Assembly (NCBI GenBank): GCA_009760855.2
Contig: WPIO01000005.1
Location: 12,194,001-12,258,000, forward strand
From: Cristatella mucedo
Taxonomy: Eukaryota; Bryozoa; Phylactolaemata; Cristatellidae
Direction of reading: 5' to 3'
DNA length: 64,000 nucleotides
A program made the translations under genes and the position numbers. Numbering within the stretch: the first letter of the stretch is position 1; each line of letters opens with the position of its first letter. The notes below the pieces were generated by a model that worked only from the letters and a program-made list of their open reading frames with translations, made no database searches and was not told the origin of the DNA. Shown here piece after piece: positions 49,360 to 61,200 of this stretch.

Positions 49360-51880
49360 CGTTATAGATTTCCGCATTTTCTTAGGCAGTTGCCGTCGAT
49401 TGCCGCGAAACGCCCTCGAATATACGTTCGCGATTGGTTGACAGGATTCGGTTGCTCTTTTAATACGGCGCAAATCAATAGGCTCGAAACATTGGATCTT
49501 CCACCAGCTTTGTCTGCAATTGTAGCAGACAATCGTAGATTGCTGTATTGGCTCTGGCAATTGCCGTCGATTGCCATGCATTGCCCAAGGTTGAACGCGC
49601 AAAATGACAATATGTGAGCCTACAGTGAGCGGTATGTGGTAGGATAATTACAATTTCAAACAGCCGATTTCAAGGAAGTTTGAAACAGATTGTAGCAAAG
49701 CCGGCCCATTGCAGTCGATTGCCGTGCATTGCCCTCGATAGTGCCTTTGTCGATTGTTTAAAAGAATGTGGCTGCACTTTGAATGCGGTGTGGTGCAATA
49801 CGCAAGAAAAGTTGGAGCTTCTATCAGCAACTATCGGTCCGTTTGTAACGGACCGTTATGGATTGGCGTATTTCCCAGGGCCATTGCCGTCGATTGAACG
49901 GCGCTCGATGGGTGAAAATTATGCACGCGCACAGGTACATGGCGGCGGAACGAGAGTTGCAGTTTATTGCAGCCAATCTTGTCAATTTTCCAAGGATTTT
50001 GCTATCGGCCCGATCATTGCTGTGGATTGCCGTGCATTGCTGACAGTTAACGAGCAAAGCATCTTGAAAATGCCACGATTTTACTTTGGACGCAGCGGCA
50101 TGTTACATGTAATGACAGTTGGGGCTTCTCGCTGCCAATTTCTCGTCAATTTGCTGGGAATTGAGGTATTGGCACGGCCCATTGCTGTCGATCGCTATTC
50201 ATTGCTCGCGAGCGTAGGGGCGCGAGTGGTTGAAACAATGTGGGTGCACTTTCAATACAGTTTGCTGGGGCAGGTAACATAAATTTGATCTTTGCCCAGT
50301 CACTCTCGAGTGATTGGCGACGGATCATAGTGGATTGCCGTATTTGCCCCGGCCATCGCCGTCGATTGCCTTGCATTGCCCAAGATTAAAAGATCAGTGC
50401 TGGTTGAGAGGGTTGAAAGTATGTGCGTGCGCAGTGAGATGTTACGTGAAATGAGAATTTGAGCTTGGTGCAGCCGATTTCTCGTCGATTGGCCAAAGAT
50501 TGCGGTATGGGTCCATGCCATTGCTGTCGATTGCCGTGCATTGTTGAAATGAACGTGCAAAATAGCTTGATGGTCCTACGGTTTCCCTTTTAAAACACAG
50601 AAATGTGAAAGGCGATGACAATTGACATTTCGTGATATCAATTTGTGATCGACTTGCCACGTATTGTAGTGCATTGCTGCTTCGAGCCGAGCCATTGATC
50701 GCCATGCATTGCCCGAGACTGAACGAGCGAAATTGCTTAAAATAATGTTGTTGACTTTAACCAGTATGTTTTGTAACATGCACTCAAAATTGGAGCATTG
50801 CGAAACCAATGTCAGGGCATTTGACATCAGATAGCCGTAGATTGAGGTATTGGCCCGGGCCATTCCAGGCAACAACAGTGTAATGCTGCCGAATGGTCGA
50901 GACAATTGTACTGAAATTGTGCGATTACACAATAACAAAAAATTAGAGCAACATGCAATCACTATCAGAGCTTAAAGTGTACGTATTCTGGTTGTTTTGC
51001 AGCGGGTTTCAGTCGATTGACATACTGGCCCGGGCAGTTGCAGTCGATTGCAGCGCATTGCTGCAGAGTGGTCGAGGCAATTACAGAAGAGAGCGTGCAA
51101 TCATAATTAGAGCTTCTAGTGTGCGCGTTCTGGTCGCTGTTAGGCGGATTGCAGCTGACTGAGGTGGATTGTGGTATGGGTCCGTGCCGTTGCAGTCGAT
51201 TACAATTCATTGCATGAGAACGCGTGTGCATAATGGAACAAAGTTTTGTGGGTGCACTTTAAACTGAGTCTAGTCCTATATGCAATGTCAATTAGAGCTT
51301 CGCGGTGGCGATTTTAGGATTATTTGCAGTAGAATAGAGTGGATTGCAGTAGTTTCCCAAGGTCATTTCAGGCGATTGCCACCTATTGTCACAGTGCGAG
51401 GATGCACAATTTTTTATTTTACGCGATTGTGCGCACAGCAAGGTGAACTTTAATATGCAATAAAAACTGGAGCTCGGCACGATCTATTTCAATTTTTTGT
51501 GCGGTTGGATTGAAGTGGATTGCGGCATTGGCCCGGGCTACTGCAATCAATCGCAGGGCATTGCACGAGAATGGCCTGCCAATGCAATTCAAATTTTTTT
51601 TAAATGCAATTGTCGCCGAGTGTGCCGCCATATGCAATAAAAAAAGGAGCATTTCCGTCAGGATTTCTTTCGCTACGTGGTGGAATGCAGCGGATTGCGG
51701 TATTGGCCTGGGCCACTGCAACGTTATTTCAGTGAATTTCGCGAGAACGCGTGAGCGGAATCGTGCGAAATTCCCCATGTCCTTTTTACGTGAAGTGTAG
51801 TTTTATATTCCAAACTTTTGGAGCTGCACGAAATTGATTTGTGGTGGATTTGGCGGGAACTATGGATTGCGGTACAGACG
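49360..51880 (+). repeat. Satellite-like tandem array, period about 170 bp
   Basis: The landmark GATTGCGGTATTGGCCCGGG with GTCGATTGCCGTGCATTGCC recurs, diverged, near 49365, 49535, 49690, 49865, 50010, 50160, 50330, 50505, 50680, 50840, 51015, 51168, 51333, 51517 and 51693. The unit also contains AATTAGAGCTTC. The same unit appears reversed near 47905, 48168 and 48358. Long open frames here (for example 49680-50282) are by-products of a stop-poor unit. Confidence 0.85.
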
Positions 51881-52059
51881 TCTGGCGTCAAAGCTCATTT
51901 GCATAAGTCCGCGTTCGCGAAGCGACATGAAATTTGGTGGACAGATAAAATCGAACGTGTTTTACAATACCAGCGCAAAATTTGAACTCGGCAACGCTTA
52001 TGTGTGGTCAATGTCAGCCTAATTAGAGTGGATTTCGGTAATTCGTCCAACATGTAACC

Positions 52060-52590
52060 ACACGCAGTGTAACGTTCTCTACGGCAACTAGCGGTGGAGT
52101 ATCAGAAGCTGGCTAGTAACCGGATTTTTAGATCGCAACTCAAAAAATTGGTCAAGAGACAGGTCGTATCTCGAAACATTCGTATGTCGAGACAAGCGTA
52201 AGCCGAGGTACCGCTATAAATGAATTGTATTCAGCAACCAAAAAAGAAAGCTCCCGCTGCAAGCTAAATAGAATCAAAGGTGCATTATCTCCCACAAGTT
52301 AATCTTTATTTAAAGACATCAAAACTGCCAAAGTCATATCTTAAGTTACTTCCGCCGATGTAGTTTCTTTTTTTTGCTTCGCGAATTAGTTTCTGAAAAG
52401 AAAACAAGAAAAATCATTAATGGAAGATCTCCGTCATATTGAACCACAACGGCGCAAACAAATTATATAGAGCATAATAGTAAAAAACTAAAAATATTAA
52501 AATGTGCACTTTAGATCAACCTAAACATAATGAAGGTAAATGCTTCCATATGGAAGAACATGTTACTGACATTTATCTAACTTGAGCAAG
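52060..52590. other. Gene-free AT-rich stretch
   Basis: No supported gene or repeat between the foldback element and the LINE-A piece at 52.6 kb. Confidence 0.4.
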
Positions 52591-52728
52591 GGAATATTGC
52601 AAACATTCGGGCCTGCTTAAAAAGGGATACCGCATCCAAGTTGGTCCCTGTATTCTTGACATCCCGTCTCGACTCTGTAACTCCGCTGCTTGCTGGTCTA
52701 CCGGGCTGTGCACTCAAGGCGTTCAGCA
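52585..52728 (+). mobile_element. LINE-A internal piece
   Basis: CATTCGGGCCTGCTTAAAAA, TCCAAGTTGGTCCC, CATCCCGTCTCGACTCTG, GCTTGCTGGTCTACCGG: the middle of the RT tail. It stops abruptly at the GC-rich insert. Confidence 0.75.
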
Positions 52729-53300
52729 AGGCAACGGTAAGTGGTGGGGCTGAGGCACACAGCAGCGAGACGGAGGTGTCCGGTGGCGAGGCGGCGCAAA
52801 AAGGGGCCTCGGTGTCCACGGGGGAGGCGGCGGCGGCGGCGGCGTCCGAAAAGGAGGCGGCGGCGTCGGCTAAAGAGGCGGCGTAGTGCGCCAGACATGC
52901 AACGGCCTGTGATGCAGAACGAGCCAAGAAGGCGGCCTGCGACGAGCCGGTGGGCTGTGACGCAGCACAGATAGGAGAGTCCGCAGATGCAGCTAGAGCG
53001 ACTACGGCCGAGGTCCGCAAAAAAACGTAGGGTTCGGAAGTCAACTCGGTAACGACTCTGGGCCGGCGGCCGAGGTTGCCGGCTGGTCGCGAAAGGCCGT
53101 GCTCCAGCGCGCCTCCTGCGAGCAGCTGCAAGGTAGCCAGCCAGCCAGCGACCTGCTCAGCCGCCGCTCCTCACATGCCTTCCTCGATGCGAGGCAAACA
53201 CCAGTGCGACGGGCAGTGCAAGAAAAGAGCAGCCGCCAGCTTTGCGTGCGGTCGGAACTGCAGCGTTGGTTCTCAGACTGCATCGTGGACTGATCTGTAG
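52729..53300. other. GC-rich, alanine-coding insert of unknown origin
   Basis: Contains (GGCGGC)-type runs. The plus frame reads GEAAAAAASEKEAAASAKEA, and the minus frame reads DAAASFSDAAAAAASPVDTE within a 184-codon ORF (52577-53131). A second plus frame (53099-53293) is QLQGSQPASDLLSRRSSHAF and ends FSDCIVD-stop. Composition is far from that of the flanks. It could be a decayed gene or a repeat-derived block; the strand is not decidable. Confidence 0.4.
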
Positions 53301-53554
53301 GTCGATGAGATTCTGTTCAAACGCTGCTATGGCCCCTAATCGGCTTTTTGAGCGGCTGTGAGATAGCCAACCTGCCTGTGGGGTCAGCTGTTGATGTTGG
53401 CTGCTTGGCCGATACAGCGCTGGACATGCAGTATCGCATTTGTAGCGGCTCGGCGTACTCAATGCCTCGTGGTGTATTGCAGTTACTTGAGATGCTGCTG
53501 GGCATTTGTGAACTTAAGGTCACGGCGGCGTGCAGTCAGATGATAATAGTATTA

Positions 53555-54892
53555 ATGATAATAATAATAATAATAATACACTTGATAAAGCGCCCTCAGA
53601 GAACTCACTCTCTTTCTAGGCGCTGTACATTTGCTGCAAAGGAAAGATGATCGAATGGTGAGTAGTATCATGCGTGATAAACTACACGAATGTGGTTAGG
53701 GGTGACATGCACCGGGTCAGCATGCAAGTGTGGTTAGGGGCAGCATGCACAGTGTCAGCACGCATAAGCACATCAAGGACGAATCACAGGGACCCACTAA
53801 ATGCTGTCCGAAATAGGCGTGTTTTTAAGTTCTTTTTAAATGTGATCAAGTCAGGGGATAATGTGACGCAAGTCGGATGTGAGGTCCAGGCTTTCGGAGC
53901 ATATGAACTAAATGCACGGTCTCCAAACGGTTTTAGGTTTGTACGAGATATTGGTAAACAGTAAGATTCCGAAAAGCGGGTGGTGGGATGCTTGGCCTGG
54001 TGTAGGAGTAGATCTGATAGATAGGCTGGAGCCAAAGAATGAAGGGACTTAAAAGTGAGCGACGATTTCTCGAAGTCGATCCGTTGCTTGACTGGTAGCC
54101 AGTGCAGGTCGGCGAGAAGTGATGTGATATGGCAACTGCGACGCTCACGGCAGACAAGCCTAGGTGCAGAGTTTGCACCGGCTGTAAGCGCCTGATTGCA
54201 CATGCCGGTAGGCCACCGAGCAGTGATTTACAGAAGTCAAGACGGGATATCACAAATGCATGGACCCACATAGATGTGGTATCTTTTTATCTAAACAAGC
54301 CTGACTTTTAGCAATGGTGTGTAGCTAAAATTAGGCAGACTAGATTGTGAATCTGATTTAGTCGTCTAATGAAAAAGGTCACTTTGGAACATGACACATA
54401 GATTTCATGCAGATTCATCATGAGATATGCTGGCAGAGCCGATTTTGAGCGTTAGCCTTTCTAATTTCTGAATCAAACTTGGTTTGTCCGTAACTAGTAA
54501 GTTAGTTGTATCATCATTTAATTAAAGAAAATGTGCTGCCATCCATGTGCGGATGTCATCAATACATGGAGCAAGGGAGTTGAGAGAATTCGAGGTGCTC
54601 GAATGCTGGGAGAGATCAAAGCAAAGTTACAAATAAGTGCCATCCGCACAGAAGTGAAAGCCAAGATTGTGTTTGGCAATCACTGCGGCAAGAAGAAGAG
54701 TATAAACGATGAAAAAAAACGGACCTAGCACGGACCCCTGAGGTACCCCATATTTCAGAGGTGCCTCGGAAGATCTTTGTCCATTCGCATCAATACTCTG
54801 GAGTCAATACTCTGGATCTCACTGAGATAGGACCTGAACCACTGCAGAGCAGTGCCAGTGAAACCCACGCGAGATGAGAGGCGCTCAGGAAG
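53555..54892 (-). mobile_element. LINE-A, longest copy, with part of the RT palm
   Basis: Reverse orientation from the (AAT)n tail at 53560 and hairpin through the RT tail (minus frame 53784-54203). Upstream on the minus strand, broken frames give SRVGFTGTALQWFRSYLSE, then VPQGSVLGPFFF and a decayed catalytic box (CADGT instead of YADDT). Stops and frameshifts make it inactive. Interrupted upstream by an LTR-like block. Confidence 0.85.
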
Positions 54893-55229
54893 ATGCCAGC
54901 GACGTGGTTCAGACGCAGGCCGGTATTTTTCCACTTCAAACACGCCGATGAGCAGCTGCTGGATATACCATCGGGACGGGCCGGTGCACAACGGTGGTCC
55001 GCCTCTGATGTGGCTTGGACACAGGTCGGAATTGTTTCTCCAGCTAACCCGCTGGTGAACAGATGTTGGATTTATCATCGGGGCGGCCCTGTGTGCAGCT
55101 TGGTAGAGAAGTGGGACTCGAGTGGGAGAGAGGTACGAAATGAGTTGTGCTTCCCTCTGCTCTGTGCGTAGCAAAATAAACTGGTAGTTCTGGTCATCGG
55201 CAGGCGTTCTGTGCGTGAACAAAACTACA
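54893..55229 (-). mobile_element. LTR-like block related to the 43.1-kb solo LTR
   Basis: On the minus strand it starts TGTAGTTTTGTTCACGCACA and shares with 43065-43337 the order ACAGAACGC, GTTTATT, GAGCAG, CGATGAT, CACCAGCGGGTTA. Longer because of an internal near-repeat (CATCGGGACGGGCCGG and CATCGGGGCGGCCC). Its 5' end is clearer than its 3' end. Confidence 0.5.
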
Positions 55230-55254
55230 CTCAATACTAATATGTCATCCGGGC

Positions 55255-55770
55255 TGTGCAATAACGCGCTTAAAGCTGTTGAAAAACTCTATAGCAATGC
55301 TTGTCTGTCATTAACATCGCCGTTGTTGCATTACATAATGTCCCGCCCACCAGCGTTAGCTCCCAATCCAGCAGCTTACCAAGTTTTAGGCTTCGTCACT
55401 CCCTTTCAGATTCCTCCGATCTCTTGTTCCAGTCTATCTATCCGAACTATTTGCCAATAAGGTCAAACATCGTATCACCCACGCCTCTTCTTCAGTTTCT
55501 TAGCTTAGTATCCGTGCCTTCACTTCGCATCTTCCCAAAGCCAGGAATGCACCGCTACCAACTGACTTCACGGCATCCACTGACTTGACTTCATCTAAAA
55601 TCGCTCCTGTTCCTTACAGAATTAGCTTGACCGGCGTGAATCGTATTTTGGTGTTCGTCAGCATGCTGGCGTTGGCTGTGCATGATATAACTAACCAAAG
55701 CGACACGCTTTCCTTACTCCGAATGTGAAGAGCCTAGAGAATCGCCTCCATCTCTGAGGGTGCCAAGCAA
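55255..55770 (+). mobile_element. Diverged LINE-A 3' end
   Basis: Frames give an RT-tail-like order (HYIMSRPPALAPNPAAYQVL, LPIRSNIVSP, then PKPGMHRYQLTSRHPLT), ending with GAAGAGCCTAGAGAATCG and CTCTGAGGGTGCC. Confidence 0.6.
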
Positions 55771-55911
55771 ATTTCCTGTAATCCTGTCTCGGAGCTACGG
55801 CAGGAGAAAGGGAGATTGAGCTACAAAAGATTGAAAGATTTGAAGTGCCCGTTCTGATTAACGTTATCCCAAATCCATGAATAGAAAAATCCAAGCCGTG
55901 TTAGCTTTTAA

Positions 55912-56060
55912 CGACCAAGGTGCCTAGAAAGAGATTGGGTTCTCTGAAGGCGCTATAACAAACGTATTAATACTATTTTTTATGAGGCTGTGGGCCAGAT
56001 CCCAGCGGCCTATGTAAAGCACCTCGATAGCAATTGAGTTCTCTTTGAGTGGTATACAAA
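55912..56060 (+). mobile_element. Two LINE-A terminal hairpin fragments in tandem
   Basis: GGTGCCTAGAAAGAGATTGG/TTCTCTGAAGGCGC at 55918-55955, and AAGCACCTCGATAGCAATTG/TTCTCTTTGAGTGG at 56018-56053. Confidence 0.55.
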
Positions 56061-56067
56061 TGATGTA

Positions 56068-56069
56068 TA

Positions 56070-56100
<31 letters not shown>

Positions 56101-56102
56101 TC
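56068..56102. repeat. (CA)n microsatellite
   Basis: About 32 bp of CA. Confidence 0.95.
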
Positions 56103-56227
56103 ATACATGTTTTTGATACTGGCCAACTGCCAACAGCAGAGGAGGTTAGGCTGTCCATCCTGACTGAGTTTAGGTCGTGCTCAGGATTCATCCCCGCGGA
56201 CCAAAGCTACATGTAACCGTGTCCGGT

Positions 56228-56280
56228 ACCATATATATATTATATTATATACGTATTGTTATATGCATATATTATATACG

Positions 56281-56323
<43 letters not shown>

Positions 56324-56458
56324 CCCGCCCTGATTCACAAATCCTTTAGAACTCACAAATACGATTGTGATCTGAGCTTACACCTAACGCCTACCTATAC
56401 TTTACATGCAGAAATAATTTTTTTGAATATGTTTGTCATCCGCTATCGTGTAAATAGA

Positions 56459-56498
<40 letters not shown>

Positions 56499-56530
56499 TC
56501 GTATATATATCTATATATATATATATATGA
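56228..56530. repeat. (AT)n-rich region
   Basis: Runs of AT at 56229-56260, 56281-56320, 56463-56494 and 56505-56528. Confidence 0.9.
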
Positions 56531-56694
56531 GTGCCTTAAATTCTGTGAAAGTCGTTTTTAACTTGTAGGTTTAAAGGTAAAATGTTCACTAGAATGCATG
56601 AAAATGCTCACTAGAATGTCAGAAAGACCCAACTTATTGTTACACCTTCACGTGTCATTCACACAGTCCAGGGTGATGCGACAAATGCTTGGCA

Positions 56695-56867
56695 TCAACG
56701 TAGGCTAAATATTGCAAACTCAGGCAGAAGTTCTGACTCGGCACGTATATGGAGAAAGGCAACGCTCTTAGGCTTCCTTTTTCGCGGTCGTCTGGAAGAG
56801 GCTGCACTAGATGATGAAGGCTTCCGCTTGGCGAATTCGTGAATCTGAACAACGTTACGCCGCTTAA
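56695..56867 (-). CDS. LIM gene, terminal basic exon
   Basis: Acceptor tttcgctgcag, 56 codons and TGA. Lys/Arg-rich with RRPRKRKPK. An AATAAG-like signal lies about 60 bp beyond the stop (near 56635). Confidence 0.65.
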
Positions 56868-58228
56868 CTGCAGCGAAACATAACGGGACAGAAGTAGCAG
56901 CTGAGCCGTACAACACGTTTGATCTATCATGCGAGACTGGGATGCTGTTTGGCGCTAACATCCGTGCTTCTACGCGACAACATTAATTCCTGCTAACAGC
57001 GAGCTCTTCTTCGGATGTGAGGAACGGTAACTTGAACAATACCTGCAATTTGACCGAACACAAAATCCTACTTAAAAAGTTAAGCTCTCCCGACAGTATA
57101 GATAGTCTACCACGCAAGTCTCAAAAGCAGGGCTCCTAAAGGCTAGGTATAAATCCCAAGGTTACACACACTTCGACTAACGACAGACAGCTGGTAAAGC
57201 TGCTGCCACCCGCCTTTGCGAGCGCTCGGGCTCTGCACTCAGCTGAGTCCTTCATGTGCTTATGCGTGCTGACACTCTGCATAATGCCCCAAAACGCATT
57301 TGCATGCTGACCCTGTGCATGTCACCCCTAACCATGTTATTCATTTTGTTTGTTTATCAAGCATGATATTACTCACCATTCAATTGCATTTCCCTTTGCA
57401 GCAAATGTAAAGCACCTAGAGAGAGATTGAGTTCTCTGAGGGCACTTTATCAAGTGCATTATTATTATTATTATTATTATCTCACAAGGATGGTGGCATC
57501 TTAACTTAGCATTGATAAAATCCGGCTGCTTGCCGACGTGCATTATCGCGTCGAAAATTAAAGCAGCACTATTTTATCGATATCAATTCCTCAATTGTCA
57601 ATCTCGAGCTTGCGGTCGTTACCGGATCAATACCAATACTCACGGTCGGGTAATTGTTCCTTAATAGAAAGCTTCGACGAACTGAGGCTTTGAGGCTGCG
57701 ATTCCTGAGGCGGCCAGACTGGAGCGGCTCGAGCGGCTTCTTCCAAATCTAGTATAATGTCACAGACCTCCGAGGAGCTGTCAGTTTCATTACATCTTGG
57801 ATCAGCAGAGGAAGCTAATTCGCTTTCCCTAGAAACGAGCACAAAAGGTGACCGACTCCGGAGAAACAGCGTGGCATGTACGAAGTGACACTCAGCGAGA
57901 CTAGTCACATGAGCAGTGCCAAAAACAGAGCAGCAGGCATCCAAGGGAATGAAAACTATAGCGTGTGTCAAGAAGATAATTCGATGCATTTAAAAACAAT
58001 AATGTTTGTCACCGGTCACCCAGCTCCGCCAACTTCGGCAGCTCCGCCAGCGACTCGGGAAGCGATTACCATAAATCGACCATTGAAATGCGAATCTATC
58101 TTAGTGCTCTATGTTGGAGAGATCAACGGATAAAGAGTGAAGTACTTTCGCAGACTCACAAGGCCCACCAAGCCTGGGCTTCCTGATGTCAAGCTGAACT
58201 GCAGCACCAGTTCCCTAATGCCCTCAGG

Positions 58229-58296
<68 letters not shown>

Positions 58297-61200
58297 AAAA
58301 TCAATTAGTTGTCCCTTTCCTCTGCTTTAAGACCGTTGGCATCAGAAGCTTATGCCATGCAGGTCTTAGGTCTGTAAAATGAACTTCCACAATTCGTATG
58401 CATCGAACTATTCTCCTGCTGTCGATTGCGGCACATCCTTTCTAATCGTGCTGAGCTGCTACTTCCATGTTGCTCATTACTTCAACTGGTCTTCTGACTC
58501 AGTTATGTTTTTCGCTTTCTTCATGTTGCTTGAGATCAAGTCAACTTACTTGTTTCGGGCAAATTAAGAGTAACTCAAAATTGGAAAGCTTAAAGCTCAA
58601 AATTGCCTCTGCTATCTTATCTCCTGTTGCATCTGCACACAATCTTGGTGTCCTATTCCAAAGTGACCTTGCACTAGATGACCAAATCAACTCCACTGTA
58701 AAGGCTACATACTTTCAGCTACATTACATTGCTAAATTTGGGCTTGCTAAGTCAGGGATACTATATACATATTGTTCAATGCATTTTTAAGATCGCGTCT
58801 CGACTTCTGTCACTCACTGCTTGATGGTATACTGGCTAGTTCGCTTACGGTTGGTGCAAAGCTCTGGAGCTAGGCTTGCATGCTTAATATTATTAATAAA
58901 TAATAATTAAATGTGATTTATCGGTTTTTATATATCCAGTAGCCTCTACAAGTTCTCAGGTTGTTTTTTCCCGTTCACGAGTAGCCCTATGGGTATCTCT
59001 TTGAACTTGGCCTTCGGAGAGACACGAGCTTGGGAAGGGCCTACGAGATTTCTTTGGTATTCAAAGGCGACATTTTGAACATTTTAAGACTCTGGGAAAA
59101 TTCCACGCATAATTTGGATACAATATGATACAATCGCAATTAATATGGTGAGTGACATGAAACTATGGTTTTGATTCCAGCTTATGCAGCATGTTTTTCC
59201 ATGTTTTCCCACTGTATTCATTGCCTTTGTGCAAGCGAGCTCTTGCACCGCAGCCTTCCGGGGCCAAGCCCACAGAGCCACCATTGATCTTCGAACTATA
59301 GTGCAGCACGAGCCGCAATCGCAATCGTATAAAACAATTTTTGTAAGCCCGGAGCACTGTTTTCAATAATGCGAAATCAAAACCGAAGTTGCACTTAGCT
59401 TATGAGGTGAAGGCAGCTGTGTGGCACTTCGAAGATCTGTGTCAGCTCTCTGGGGGAGGCCATCACAGGACGCTTGTGAGGCCTCGAATGCTTCCCAATC
59501 GCTGGAATTTGGAGAACAAACCCGATAGAACTTTCCGTTTAAGTTTAAATTAAGGGAGTGATTTCATGACGCCTATCACAGAAACTGCAGCTTATCGCAA
59601 CGTAGTGCAGTGTATCAAAGTGATTCGCAGTGTATCAAAGCGATTCGCAGTTGTTCGTGGGCCCACTGAGGCTGCTGGTTTAGTTTCTTATCTAACATTT
59701 ATTTTTTTTCTCAGCATTCAAACTATTCCGCATCAGATTTGTGTACTGTATATTCACGAGAAGAAGCGAGCAATAAGAACGCTTTAATTTTTACCGGTAA
59801 TCCAAAACGCAGTAATGAAAAGCATTGAGCAATTTGACCGCCAGAAGAGGGAAGTAACTTGTGCTCAACCAGTCGCCATTGCGAGCTCAGGCTACATCCA
59901 TAGTTTCATCGCAAACAAAAGAGAAGCATTATCCCTCAGCCTGCGGTAGCGCGCGATTCTTCGTAAATAAGTTTTTATCAAAACAATAATTATCCATCAT
60001 AGGATCAAAGTCGAAATGTAAGCCAGTAGAACGCCTAAATATTTGGACAGCAATTAACAGAGGAATTTCAGTATCCCGACGATTAGTACATCTTGTATCC
60101 TAGCTCGCTAACATATACAAAAAATTATGCTTCTAATTGATAAGCGAATTGGCCACGGGCAAGCAAAAACGAGCTTTCCAGGGGAAGCAAGCCAACAGAT
60201 GCTAGTGAGAGAACGGCTAACACTGATATAGTAATCATGAAGGATCTAAGCGTGTATTAGCATCATTGTACCGATGAAATTTGCACATTCATCTGGGCTC
60301 TGGGGGTAACGAACTAGAATTCATGTAGAACTTCAAACAATAATATCCCGCGACATAAGGACAAATTAAATAGGCAAATAATGGCAACAGTAATTCACGT
60401 TCCAGGTTAAAAATCGACCTCCCAAACCCTAGACATAATCCAATCCTTTTAAAATCAGTTCGATATCTAATAGCTAAGATGGCCAACCAAAGAATGCACA
60501 CTTCTGTAAAATTTAGCTATCACTTACACCAAGTTGTAGAGGTCGCACGATAGCTTCCCATCAGAAGTTAAGTAGCAAGATTTCTTTAATTCCAGGCCAC
60601 ATGTGTTGCATTTGGTACAGCCCTCATGAAAGAGTCCACCGTTCACGCTTGCAGCAGTACCATCGGTGACTGCCTGACAGCAATATGTGCACATGGTACC
60701 AGGAGTTGCTCGTTGAACAACAATAGGCACTTGACTGAAAAATAAAACTTCTTGCTACATCTCCTCTATTAGGTCATCCTGCAGAATGCACCATAATTTA
60801 AAACTATGTTTGACTTAGCAGCTGACCGGCGCCTGCTATTTTGCTTCGACAGCGTACAATCAATCAGCATGCAAGGCAATCCACCACTGGCAGATCTAGG
60901 AGACATAACTGAAAAACTGGCAATATAGGCGCAATAAATGATCAACAGACTCACTGCGAAGTCTAAAATGTAACTTTAGTCAAGGTGAATTGCTGGGCAA
61001 TAGCTACGACAGCTGTCCATTTGGAAATTAATGCGGCCATAAATTATTGCACCTATTACGTTGCCATGCAGATAATAAACTACAAGCTGTTATTTGCAAG
61101 GTCACTTTAAGACATCTTCACTTAGCATGATGCACAGCATCCTCTTGGAATACCAGACATTAACAAACTCGATACAACCTCGGACTTATTAGCTCCTCCA

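Larger units (their letters stand above)
47398..51945. mobile_element. Foldback-like element with long inverted arms of ~170-bp monomers
   Basis: The left end (47398 inward) and the right end (51945 inward, reverse complement) are collinear for over 1 kb. For example CCACCAAATTTCAT, then TTATGCAAATGAGCTTTGACGCC, are present on the left and as reverse complement on the right. The left arm is 47398-48558 (with a LINE-A tail inside) and the right arm 50659-51945. The right arm has about 280 bp with no left partner. The loop, 49224-50658, is more of the same monomer in plus orientation. No transposase or other gene is visible. Outer boundaries are uncertain by about 100-150 bp, and I saw no clean target duplication. 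Confidence 0.8.

Noticed and set aside
49680-50282. 200-codon plus-strand ORF with repeated modules
   Set aside because: Its repetition follows the about 170-bp DNA monomer (a multiple near 57 codons), and other monomers carry stops and shifts. It lacks any family match, so it is a repeat by-product.
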